33,085 nt of DNA from Candidatus Altimarinota bacterium (GTDB lineage: Bacteria; Patescibacteriota; JACMRA01): the NCBI GenBank assembly GCA_012031925.1, contig JAAUSE010000010.1:1-33085 (forward strand), in the 5' to 3' direction. Numbering within the stretch: the first letter of the stretch is position 1; the number at the start of each line of letters is the position of its first letter. The notes beneath the pieces were generated by a model. The model was not told the origin of the DNA. It ran no database searches and was given only the letters and a program-made list of their open reading frames with translations. This document shows positions 15,328 to 22,454 of this stretch, piece after piece. The translations under genes were made by a program, and so were the position numbers.

Positions 15328-17292
15328 TTATTTTCTTATACCTTTATCTGAAGTCCAATAGTTAACATATTGTTTATTTGCTGATAGTTGACTTGGATTA
15401 CTTGTACCAAATGTGTACGAAACCTCATCTGTCGCATTATCACATAATTGGAAGGGGTTTATTGTTGCTTCAATTCTAGTATCTAAATAATAACTGGGTA
15501 AAGTTGATGTTGCATATCTAACTTCTGGATAACAACCTTTTGGAGGAAATTGCAATTGATATGGTGTTGTATTTTTTGTCAAATAAGTCGTATTATTTTG
15601 ATCAGGGTTATTCCCATTCCATAGAAAAATATCATGTTCATATGTAGCATTAGGGCCAAAATCAGGGTTATCCCATATCATTTCTGTTATATATCCTCTA
15701 GAGTCAGTGCTAAATCCTAATTTTCTATGTTTTATACCATTTCCTGGATTGGTGTCACTCTCTCCGCCAACAACCACCTGCATTAATTGCCAGTCTTTAG
15801 CTAAAGCTGGTGGATAAGCTGAATTGATATTGGAATTAATTGTAAACACTCTATTTGGTAAGTTCGGGTCATCTGCACACCCTTGCACTACTGCATTATT
15901 AGGATTGCGGAACAAGAAACAAAGACGAGATCCAATACTAGCCATCCCAAAACTTTCATCTGTACCATTACGTACTTCACGCCAATTATTATCTGACCAG
16001 CTTAGTCCATTGATATTAACGTAGGCTTTGTTATCTGTGCCTCTTATTCCAAAATATAATGTGTTATTGTGAGCAGCTAGCACAGGCTTGTCTATGGTTG
16101 ACCAACCACCTTTGAGTACCCAGCCTGTCCAGTTGTTGCTGCCGTTATCCATTCTGTTGAGATAGAGTCTGTTGTTGGTTCCTCTGGCTCTTGCGTATAG
16201 ACTATTACCTACCCTTTCTAGATCCCATCCGCTGTTGATTACTCCGCCGATGTCAGCCCAGCCTGTCCAACTTGCTCCACCGTTGCCTGACCATTTGAGG
16301 TATGTTCTGTTGTTGGTTCCGCGGATACCCACATATATCCTTCCCCAGTACCACTCAATCGTTGGACTGTCTGGTGTTACCCAGTTATTTCCAATTTGAC
16401 TCCAGCCTTGGAAGTCGTCACCATTGCTGTTCCAGTTACCCACATAGACTTTGTTATCCGTCCCTCGTACTGCTACATACATACGACCATTACCAAAGGT
16501 GACTGAGGGTTGAGCATTGGAGCTACCTTGGGATGATACCCATGAGCTATCCACCCATGTACCTACCTCATCCATATCAAAGAAGTTGACACTACTAAAG
16601 TCAGGTACCCAATCTGGTGTTGATTGTGCTTGTGTTGAGATGGGATTGATTATCTTACTGGTGAAATTGCTTACTTTTTCTTTGGTTTGGTTTACTATGG
16701 AGTCTTCTTGGGGTTGCTGGATTTGGACTTTTTGTTCTTTGATATTTTTGAGTTTTTTGTTTTTTTCTAGCTTGGATTTGAGTTGGTCTTTTTCATCTCT
16801 TTTGGTTAGGAATTTGATTTCTTTGATTTCTGATTTTTGTTCGTTCAGGTTTTCTTTGGTGGCTTCAATCTCTGCTTTGGTGGCTTGTTTGATTTCTTTT
16901 TTTCCTTTGGCTTCGCTAGGTGCTTCTTGTAAGTTGTGCAAAAATCCTCCACGGTGATTGTCGATTTCTCTTTCTATCTCACTTAGATCTTCGCCTTGGG
17001 TTTTGATAACAAAGTCAGTTTGGGTCTGGTCTCCTATCTCGAAATTACTTTTGAGGGTGATTCTTTCATAATTGAGATCTTTTAGATCTTTAGCAACATC
17101 ATCAGTAGTGTATCCTTCTTTGGTTTCGGCTATTATTTCTAGTATCTCTGGTTCTTGCACTTCTTGTGCTGACTCCTGGCTACTAGCTTGTAAGCCAAAA
17201 TTGGACGAATAAAAATTAAAGGATATTAAAATTAGGCAAAAAATACAAGCTCCAATAAATGAGCTTTTTATGAATAATTGGGTTTTGGTCAT
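15328..17292 (-). CDS. Large secreted protein with PLL/tectonin-like propeller repeats
   Basis: The 654-residue frame has a signal peptide or anchor (about 7-29). A Lys/Glu-rich predicted coiled coil follows (about 105-205). A domain of about five repeats (roughly 245-460) comes next: each contains (L/M/I)Y(V/F)(A/G)(V/I)RGT(D/N)N(K/R)xY, then W(S/T)GW(S/A)xIG or similar. This fits the beta-propeller lectins of the PLL/tectonin type, which often bind sugars. The C-terminal part has an unrecognised domain with FPPKGCYPEVRYATSTLPSYYLDTRIE and YVNYWTSDKG. The frame is broken at about 15328-15330 and the true C-terminus lies in the next frame. A promoter at 17330-17358 precedes it; no Shine-Dalgarno is visible. 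Confidence 0.7.
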   Translation of the reverse strand: MTKTQLFIKSSFIGACIFCLILISFNFYSSNFGLQASSQESAQEVQEPEILEIIAETKEGYTTDDVAKDLKDLNYERITLKSNFEIGDQTQTDFVIKTQGEDLSEIEREIDNHRGGFLHNLQEAPSEAKGKKEIKQATKAEIEATKENLNEQKSEIKEIKFLTKRDEKDQLKSKLEKNKKLKNIKEQKVQIQQPQEDSIVNQTKEKVSNFTSKIINPISTQAQSTPDWVPDFSSVNFFDMDEVGTWVDSSWVSSQGSSNAQPSVTFGNGRMYVAVRGTDNKVYVGNWNSNGDDFQGWSQIGNNWVTPDSPTIEWYWGRIYVGIRGTNNRTYLKWSGNGGASWTGWADIGGVINSGWDLERVGNSLYARARGTNNRLYLNRMDNGSNNWTGWVLKGGWSTIDKPVLAAHNNTLYFGIRGTDNKAYVNINGLSWSDNNWREVRNGTDESFGMASIGSRLCFLFRNPNNAVVQGCADDPNLPNRVFTINSNINSAYPPALAKDWQLMQVVVGGESDTNPGNGIKHRKLGFSTDSRGYITEMIWDNPDFGPNATYEHDIFLWNGNNPDQNNTTYLTKNTTPYQLQFPPKGCYPEVRYATSTLPSYYLDTRIEATINPFQLCDNATDEVSYTFGTSNPSQLSANKQYVNYWTSDKGIRK

Positions 17293-17329
17293 ATGTAGTT
17301 GTTTTGTTTTTAACTACTAGAATATATAA

Positions 17330-17358
17330 TGTATAAACCAAATCGTTTTTTTTGTCAA
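17330..17358 (-). promoter_or_regulatory. Promoter of the large secreted protein gene
   Basis: Minus strand: TTGACA (17358-17353), 17-nt spacer, TATACA (17335-17330), about 38 nt before the ATG at 17292. Confidence 0.65.
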
Positions 17359-17390
17359 TGTAGTTATATCAATACTATATATAAAGCATA

Positions 17391-17443
17391 AAAGCCCCGA
17401 AGGGCTTTTTGGGTTCTGAATCAAGTTCAAAATGACAATCTTA
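17391..17443. repeat. REP-like repeat copy 2 / terminator of rpsT
   Basis: Hairpin AAAGCCC/GGGCTTT (17391-17397 with 17402-17408), loop CGAA. It has T-rich flanks on both strands, so it can terminate rpsT on the minus strand. It is followed by TTCTGAATCAAGTTCAAAATGACA, matching the copy at 14424-14446 with a few changes. Confidence 0.65.
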
Positions 17444-17471
17444 GTTTTTGAATAAGACTAAACTTTGTGAA

Positions 17472-18041
17472 CTACTTTTTGGTTGTTGGTTTTTTTGGAG
17501 TAGCTTTTTTGGTGGTGGTTGTTTTTTTAGTTACTGTCGCTTTTTTTGTTATTTTCTTGGCTGGTTTTTCAACTTCTTTTTTGACTACAGTTTTCTTAGC
17601 TGGTGCTTTTTTGGCAACTGGTTTTTTTGTAGTAGATTTCTTCGTCTCTTCAGTTTTTTTGACTACCTTCTTGGGAGCTGCTTTCTTGGCTGGGGTTTTT
17701 GCTTGAGGAGTTGCGGCCTTTTTGCTAGCTTGCTTGGCTTTTTTGATAAGTTTTCTATCTGATTTGTTGGCTACTTCTCTTCCAAGAGCTTTATCGACCA
17801 TAGCTGATACTCTAGATTTTTTGCGATTGGCTCGTGATTTTGGAATAAGATTGGTTTTGACTGCTTTATCAAAAGCTGAGAAAACTTTAGACAGAGTTGC
17901 TTGATACTCAGACGGTTTGGTAGCTAGAACCTTCCTGAGTTCTTTGAGCGATTGTTTGATATGATATTTTTTAACATCGTTAAATTGTCTTTTTTTTTGT
18001 GAACCACGAAGGGCTTTTTTGGCTGATGAAGTGTTTGGCAT
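17472..18041 (-). CDS. rpsT: 30S ribosomal protein S20 with a long Lys/Ala-rich tail
   Basis: S20 binds 16S rRNA early in small-subunit assembly. Residues 1-95 match bS20: MPNTSSAKKALRGSQKKRQFNDVKKYHIKQSLKELRK, then a helix ending SKVFSAFDKAVKTNLIPKSRANRKKSRVSAMVDKAL. Normal S20 ends at about 85-90 residues. Here about 95 further residues form a low-complexity Lys/Ala/Thr/Pro tail (repeats such as KKAAPKK, KKPVAKKAPAKK) like histone H1 or AlgP/HU-type tails. Such a tail would be disordered and bind nucleic acid. The frame is uninterrupted, so the tail is a real extension. The gene lies downstream of tRNA-Gly on the same strand. Confidence 0.9.
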   Translation of the reverse strand: MPNTSSAKKALRGSQKKRQFNDVKKYHIKQSLKELRKVLATKPSEYQATLSKVFSAFDKAVKTNLIPKSRANRKKSRVSAMVDKALGREVANKSDRKLIKKAKQASKKAATPQAKTPAKKAAPKKVVKKTEETKKSTTKKPVAKKAPAKKTVVKKEVEKPAKKITKKATVTKKTTTTKKATPKKPTTKK

Positions 18042-18129
18042 ATTATATTATTCTAATTATTTCTTCTGCTTAGAGAATATATAAATTAACAGAATTATCT
18101 TATATATTGTCTAATAAAGGTTTTGTTTA

Positions 18130-18293
18130 TTTTGGGTTCCCCCTGGAAAGCAAAGCTTTTTAGGGAGGAGGAATAATTTCCTTATTTATAGGGTTCCTAA
18201 TAATCTGTTAATTTTGGTAAGAGGAGCAATGAATGGAATAGTGTGAAATTTTGCGAATAGCAAAATGTAACAAAGTGTAATTCATTACGACGA
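18130..18293. repeat. tRNA-flanking structured element A (3' of tRNA-Gly)
   Basis: Directly after the CCA end of tRNA-Gly lies a sequence closely related to that after tRNA-Leu (25808-25914). Shared blocks on the plus strand include TTTTGGGTTCC, GCTTTTTAGGGAGGAGGA, GTGAAA-TTTGC, AGCAAAATGTAACA and TTACGACG. It contains hairpins such as ATTTTGC/GCAAAAT. Copy A has about 50 extra nt in its middle, including a second GGGTTCC. Confidence 0.6.
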
Positions 18294-18367
18294 TGGAGCG
18301 GGTACGGGGAATCGAACCCCGATTTCATCCATGGCAAGGACGTGTTCTACCACTAAACTATACCCGC
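18294..18367 (-). tRNA. tRNA-Gly (GCC)
   Basis: Minus-strand cloverleaf. Acceptor GCGGGTA (18367-18361) pairs with TACCCGC (18304-18298); D-arm AGTTTAGTGG; anticodon loop CTTGCCA with anticodon GCC; T-arm CGGGGTTCGATTCCCCG; discriminator T. CCA is encoded (18296-18294). All arms pair well. Confidence 0.95.
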
Positions 18368-18424
18368 GCTTCCGTATTACTTGCACACTTATATTATTAA
18401 TTAAAAATTAATAATTTTAGTATT

Positions 18425-18498
18425 CCAGAATCCCTCAGCTTTCCCACAATAACAAGTTTTTGCGAGGACCCCAAAAATTGGGAAGACTTGGAATCTGG
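18425..18498. repeat. Imperfect palindromic repeat
   Basis: CCAGAATCC (18425-18433) faces GGAATCTGG (18490-18498). Inside it TTCCCA faces TGGGAA, giving an imperfect stem of about 20 positions around a loop of about 32. It resembles an intergenic REP/MITE-type element in the gap between tRNA-Gly and the wall-protein gene. No second copy is seen in this window. Confidence 0.4.
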
Positions 18499-18581
18499 CT
18501 TTCCTTATACAGTTGTTTTTTGACAAAAGTTGGAGGAAACTAATAGTTAATCTTGGTTAGAATTAAAAAATTGTCAAGAAG

Positions 18582-18601
18582 AAAAAGCCCCGAAGGGCTT
18601 T
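18582..18601 (-). terminator. Intrinsic terminator of the Ser/Thr/Asn-rich protein
   Basis: Stem AAAGCCC/GGGCTTT (18584-18590 with 18595-18601), loop of four, T-run on the minus strand. It is identical to the hairpin of the REP-like repeat at 17391, but lacks the TTCTGAATC half. Confidence 0.8.
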
Positions 18602-18621
18602 GATAATCGTAAGGGGTTGGA

Positions 18622-19653
18622 TTAAAGTTTTAACTTTTTCTTTTTTAGGGAGAGAGTTGAAACTCCACCAAAAGCTCCAAGAGATAGAATAGATGCAATT
18701 GCAAACCCTCCTGATCTTGGTGTTACGTTCACTGAATCAAATGCTTTGGTTGAAGTAGAAACTTTATCTTCAGATTTTGTTGAAGTCTTAGAAGTAGTGT
18801 TTACTTGTGATTGACTTTGGCTTTGAGACTGGCTTTGTTCTTGGTGTTGGTTGTTTTCTATATCACAATCATCATTAGAAGTAGTGTTTGTTGTGTTACC
18901 ATTAGTTGTAACACTAGTTGATGAACATGAGCTTGATGAATTAGTTCCAGAATCGGAATTGGACTCACAAACCTCAGTTGTTACTCCATTAACAGTGGTA
19001 GTTGAGCAACTATCACTAGTAGATGATGTGCTAGAATTACCACTAGCATCAGTAGAAGCTGAAGTTGAACCACCAGAAGTTGAAGTGCTACTTACTGATC
19101 CACTTCCTGAAGCATTAGAATTGCTTGAAGAGCTAGAAGAAGATTGAGCAACTATCTCACTATTATTAGAAATAGATGAGTTTTGGTTGTTGGAAGTATT
19201 GGTACTGACGTTAACATTAGTACCAGTTCCACTTCCAGTAGCTGTAGAATTACCAGTAGTTGAAGCACTAGCGCCTCCGTTACTATTAGTTGAGGTTGCT
19301 GTTCCAGTATTAGTGTGAGTCGAACTTGAGGTATTCCCACCATTGGAGCTAACATTAGAATTGGCTTCTTGATTAGAGTTAGCTGTTGAAGTAATATTAC
19401 CACTAGTTGACGAACTTGATGAGTTGGCTGTGGAGCTAGAAGTACTTGATGAGCTGTTTGTGCTGTTGCTTGAACTGTTTACATCCATATTAATATCATC
19501 AATAAGTGAATTAATATAACTATTAATGTTGTTGGATCCATGATTGTTAAAATTTGAATCTGAATTCCAAGCAAAAGACTGCACAGTAAAAGCAAATACT
19601 GCTGTCAAAAGAACAAAACTAACTGCTCCGTAAAAATATAATTTTCGGTTCAT
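18622..19653 (-). CDS. Ser/Thr/Asn-rich cell-surface protein with sorting-type C-terminus
   Basis: The 343-residue protein has a signal peptide (about 5-28, YGAVSFVLLTAVFAFTVQSFA). About 270 residues of extreme low complexity follow, built from Ser, Thr, Asn and Gly with a short QSQSQSQSQSQ run. One small Cys cluster (SDSCSTTTVNGVTTEVCES and SSSCSSTSV, then DDCD) interrupts it. The end has the tripartite layout of a sortase substrate: TPRSGG (311-316), a hydrophobic helix (FAIASILSLGAFGGVSTLSL) and a KKKKLKL tail. TPRSGG is a variant of LPxTG, so a dedicated sortase is a guess. Likely a glycosylated stalk or fibre. It has its own promoter and terminator. Confidence 0.7.
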   Translation of the reverse strand: MNRKLYFYGAVSFVLLTAVFAFTVQSFAWNSDSNFNNHGSNNINSYINSLIDDINMDVNSSSNSTNSSSSTSSSTANSSSSSTSGNITSTANSNQEANSNVSSNGGNTSSSTHTNTGTATSTNSNGGASASTTGNSTATGSGTGTNVNVSTNTSNNQNSSISNNSEIVAQSSSSSSSNSNASGSGSVSSTSTSGGSTSASTDASGNSSTSSTSDSCSTTTVNGVTTEVCESNSDSGTNSSSSCSSTSVTTNGNTTNTTSNDDCDIENNQHQEQSQSQSQSQSQVNTTSKTSTKSEDKVSTSTKAFDSVNVTPRSGGFAIASILSLGAFGGVSTLSLKKKKLKL

Positions 19654-19685
19654 AAAATAAATAAATAATTTTCTAAATTGGAACT

Positions 19686-19714
19686 ACTATAGCATGTTCT
19701 TGACCTTTTGTCAA
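19686..19714 (-). promoter_or_regulatory. Promoter of the Ser/Thr/Asn-rich surface protein
   Basis: Minus strand: TTGACA (19714-19709), 17-nt spacer ending TGC, TATAGT (19691-19686): near-consensus with an extended -10, in line with an abundant surface protein. Confidence 0.8.
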
Positions 19715-19759
19715 GTAATAAACGGGTTTATTGAGAATTTTATAAATAATACTTAATTA

Positions 19760-19786
19760 TTGACAGTTTTTGGAATAAATTAAAAT
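19760..19786 (+). promoter_or_regulatory. Promoter of the dTTP module
   Basis: TTGACA (19760-19765), 15-nt spacer, TAAAAT (19781-19786). Spacing is short. AGAGG at about 19806-19810 precedes the ATG at 19816. Confidence 0.5.
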
Positions 19787-19815
19787 CTTTTAAAGTTTAA
19801 TTATGTAGAGGTTAT

Positions 19816-20529
19816 ATGGGTAATTACAATAGAATTTCTTTGATTGGTACTCACGGAGCTGGTAAGGGTTTTATTCTTGAGAATGGACCGTTATTTGGTT
19901 GTTTTGATATTTCTAAAAACCCGGTAGTTAGGTCAAGTGTTTCAGCATTTTGGGAGGCTATTAATGAACCAGTTCTAAGAGATATTCATATTGTTGATAG
20001 GTTCAAGTATCAATTTTCTCTCATTGGTGTTGGTGTGAATCAATATCTTGAGAATAAGAACGGAGTTTTTGAAAGATCTCCGCTAGATATAGTTGCTTAT
20101 TGTGAGCTTTTAGTAGAGGATGCTCAAAAAGAGTTTGAAATTGGAGGTATAAGTAGAACAGACTTTGATTATACAAAGCAGACAAATCTTATTGAACTAT
20201 CTAAACAAGCACTGTTTCCCTTCACTGAGAAGGAGATTGATATCTTGGTATATGTGCCATACGATGCCAGAATTGCCGAAATAAGACAAGAAGTAACAGA
20301 TTATAAAGAGCTCAAAAATAATAGCCAACACACTGATGAATTAATTATTATGATTCTTAGAGAGTACTTTGAGTATAATTCAAGTAATAACACTTCAAAA
20401 CGGAAAACAAAATTCATTCATCTTAATTGTCAGCCTGAAGAAAGACTAAAAGTGTTAAAAAATTCCTTAGAAAAATTGGATGATAATTGTAACCAATTTG
20501 TATTCAATGGTCTTAATCTATTGATCTAA
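19816..20529 (+). CDS. P-loop nucleotide kinase-like protein, probably for deoxynucleotides
   Basis: A 237-residue protein with a Walker A loop, SLIGTHGAGKG (residues 8-18), at the very N-terminus. It also has FERSPLDIVAYCELL (about residue 90), the substrate-side motif seen in deoxynucleoside and thymidylate kinases and in AAA_28-type NTPases (pattern (D/E)RSPLDxxAY). The strand DILVYVPYD follows. The two next genes encode ThyX-like and dCTP-deaminase-like enzymes, so a role as dTMP or deoxynucleoside kinase is a reasonable inference, but substrate residues are not certain. The gene has its own promoter, a ribosome-binding site (AGAGG) and a terminator. Confidence 0.6.
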   Translation: MGNYNRISLIGTHGAGKGFILENGPLFGCFDISKNPVVRSSVSAFWEAINEPVLRDIHIVDRFKYQFSLIGVGVNQYLENKNGVFERSPLDIVAYCELLVEDAQKEFEIGGISRTDFDYTKQTNLIELSKQALFPFTEKEIDILVYVPYDARIAEIRQEVTDYKELKNNSQHTDELIIMILREYFEYNSSNNTSKRKTKFIHLNCQPEERLKVLKNSLEKLDDNCNQFVFNGLNLLI

Positions 20530-20534
20530 ACTCC

Positions 20535-20567
20535 TGTCGGCTTTTTGTAGTCGACATTTTTTTGACA
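20535..20567 (+). terminator. Intrinsic terminator merged with a -35 box
   Basis: Stem TGTCGGCT/AGTCGACA (20535-20542 with 20549-20556, one G-U), loop TTTTGT, T-run 20557-20563. The last two T also begin TTGACA (20562-20567). No good -10 is found at the usual distance, so the downstream promoter is uncertain. Confidence 0.7.
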
Positions 20568-20626
20568 AAACCAAGAAAATACTCAAGCTTATGTAGGTCA
20601 AAATTACTTTGATTATTGGAGGAAAA

Positions 20627-22369
20627 ATGGATTCATCAAGATATACTTGGAAGACCTCAAATGTTACAGAAACTGGTCTCAAAGTTATTGCTAATATAAG
20701 TAATGAAACTGGAATAAAGGCTGAAACTGTTGAGTTTAATAGTCTAGTTCCCTATGTTTCATCATTGATGGCGTATAGTGGTGCAAAGATTTCAAGACAA
20801 AATATTGGTTTGGTTGAGCTTTTAACTCAGATCAATAGCATGACCAAGAAAAACGCTTCTCAAGCGATTGGTGGTATTGTAAATTATGGACACGCTTCTG
20901 TTGCTGAAATGTCTCAGTTAATTGTAGTTCTAACAGGAATCACTGATAGTATTGTTACCAAGTTTTTTGCTAACACGAGTGTTGGAGCGGGACAACAATC
21001 TTCAACAAGATATATTGATTTTGGTGGTAGTGGTATTGTTACATTAAGTAGTTACTTCACACTAGAAGAGCTAAAAACTATTAATTCCAAACACCATAAA
21101 TCATATAATTCTTTAAACTCATTACTTACAAGCTATCAACAAAAATCTCTTGAACTTTTTAACCATTGGAGAGATACTCTTACATTTGCTTATTCAAAAC
21201 ATTTTGGGGTTTATGAACAATTGGAAGGAGATGACCCCAAATGGGCTAAAAACCAAAGAAAAAGTGCATTGAGTGCAAGAGTACTTGATACTGCTAGAGC
21301 TTTTTTGACATTTGGTTTGTACAATAGAACTACCATGTTTTATCTGACAAATGCTAGAGAATGGGCTTCTATTATTGGAAGAATGCGTTCTAGTGATGAT
21401 TGGATTGAGAGATACACAGGTGACCAGATCTTTGATCTTTTGGCTCCCCAATTAGAATTGATGGGGGATGTTGATTACACACCTGAGGCTGCTGATTTAA
21501 TCAAGTATGCTTCTATGGATGAGACAACTAAAACTAATTTTGAAAAGCTTGATCAATGGCTTATCAAAAATACAGAATCTTTTCACCCTGACTATTTTTG
21601 TACTAATCAAGCGCGTTTTGAGTTGGATGTTGTTGAATTAAGCGTATCTAAATCATCTACCAGATTCGATCCTACTGTAAGATTAATTGCTTTGATGATT
21701 CTAGAGGTTCGACCGGAATGGAATTTTAGTAAAATTTGCTCTGTTGTGCTTTGTCTAAACTATGAATTACAAATTCAGTTAAGTGATTTACTTCTGCTTA
21801 ATTATGACTGTTACAATATGGTACCAGGAAGGTTCAATACACATTCTTACTCTTTTGACTACGATGCTCCCCTTTCTGTATACAGAGATCTGAATAGACA
21901 CCGGGCCTGGACAAGATATTCACCTCTTGTTAACGGACTTTCTGGCGATAATATATTTCAAGGATTTGGACTTTGTATACCAATGTACTTGAGTCATATT
22001 CAAGAATTTCGAGATGAATTTTATGATGTGTTTGTTGATGATTTGATAAATCTGGAATCTCAAAGACTTGATTTGCTAAATAATTTAAAAAATGAAGTTT
22101 GGATGCATAATAATATAGTCAAAGACACCTTATTATTTGCTACTAACTCACGATTCAATATGTCAGCTGGCATCAAGGAAATCAGTTACATGACTGATAG
22201 AAGGGAACGTCCTGGTGGTCATATTGATTATAGATATTTAGCCTACCAAACTGCCAAGATTCATGCTGATAGCGAACCTATTAACGCAGGATTAAGACTT
22301 AATCGTAAAGGTTTGAATGTGTTAGAACCAGATCCCAAAAACAGATACGACTTTTTAGATCGAAGCTAA
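20627..22369 (+). CDS. thyX: Double-length ThyX-like flavin-dependent thymidylate synthase
   Basis: ThyX methylates dUMP to dTMP with FAD, NADPH and methylenetetrahydrofolate. This 580-residue protein is more than twice the usual ThyX length and looks like two ThyX folds in tandem. Domain 1 has VNYGHASVAEM (86-96) and GQQSSTRYID, matching the 'QSxRY' end of the ThyX motif, but the RHR triplet before it is replaced by ANTSVGA. It then has ARVLDTARAFLTFGLYNRTTMFYLTNAREWASIIGRMR. Domain 2 has DLNRHRAWTRYSP, carrying an RHR (424-426). One site may therefore be built from both halves. GGAGG (20618-20622) selects the ATG at 20627 over a TTG at 20609. The gene lies between the kinase and dcd. Confidence 0.8.
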   Translation: MDSSRYTWKTSNVTETGLKVIANISNETGIKAETVEFNSLVPYVSSLMAYSGAKISRQNIGLVELLTQINSMTKKNASQAIGGIVNYGHASVAEMSQLIVVLTGITDSIVTKFFANTSVGAGQQSSTRYIDFGGSGIVTLSSYFTLEELKTINSKHHKSYNSLNSLLTSYQQKSLELFNHWRDTLTFAYSKHFGVYEQLEGDDPKWAKNQRKSALSARVLDTARAFLTFGLYNRTTMFYLTNAREWASIIGRMRSSDDWIERYTGDQIFDLLAPQLELMGDVDYTPEAADLIKYASMDETTKTNFEKLDQWLIKNTESFHPDYFCTNQARFELDVVELSVSKSSTRFDPTVRLIALMILEVRPEWNFSKICSVVLCLNYELQIQLSDLLLLNYDCYNMVPGRFNTHSYSFDYDAPLSVYRDLNRHRAWTRYSPLVNGLSGDNIFQGFGLCIPMYLSHIQEFRDEFYDVFVDDLINLESQRLDLLNNLKNEVWMHNNIVKDTLLFATNSRFNMSAGIKEISYMTDRRERPGGHIDYRYLAYQTAKIHADSEPINAGLRLNRKGLNVLEPDPKNRYDFLDRS

Positions 22370-22377
22370 TAGACTGA

Positions 22378-22431
22378 CTCCATCATATTGGTGGAGATTT
22401 TTTTGACAAATTGATTTTTATTTGTTATTAG
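22378..22431 (+). promoter_or_regulatory. Terminator fused to the dcd promoter
   Basis: Stem CTCCATC/GGTGGAG (22378-22384 with 22390-22396), loop ATATT, T-run 22398-22404. This flows into TTGACA (22403-22408), 17-nt spacer, TATTAG (22426-22431). GAGGT at 22444-22448 is the ribosome-binding site for the ATG at 22455. Confidence 0.75.
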
Positions 22432-22454
22432 TGGTGAGATCTTGAGGTAAGATA

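Noticed and set aside
15824-16957. Plus-strand open frames inside the large secreted protein gene
   Set aside because: They mirror the repeats of the minus-strand gene, lack promoters and start signals, and show no protein-like motifs.
17448-17762. Plus-strand frames rich in Phe, Leu, Gly and Cys
   Set aside because: They are the complement of the Lys/Ala repeats in the rpsT tail; composition is an artefact and there is no promoter or ribosome-binding site.
18515-18560. Plus-strand TTGACA followed by GGAGG near 18530 as a gene start
   Set aside because: No start codon or open frame follows, so it is at most a promoter remnant.
18851-19147. Plus-strand frame of about 98 residues, Glu/Leu/Val-rich
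   Set aside because: It is the antisense of the Ser/Thr/Asn low-complexity coding region.
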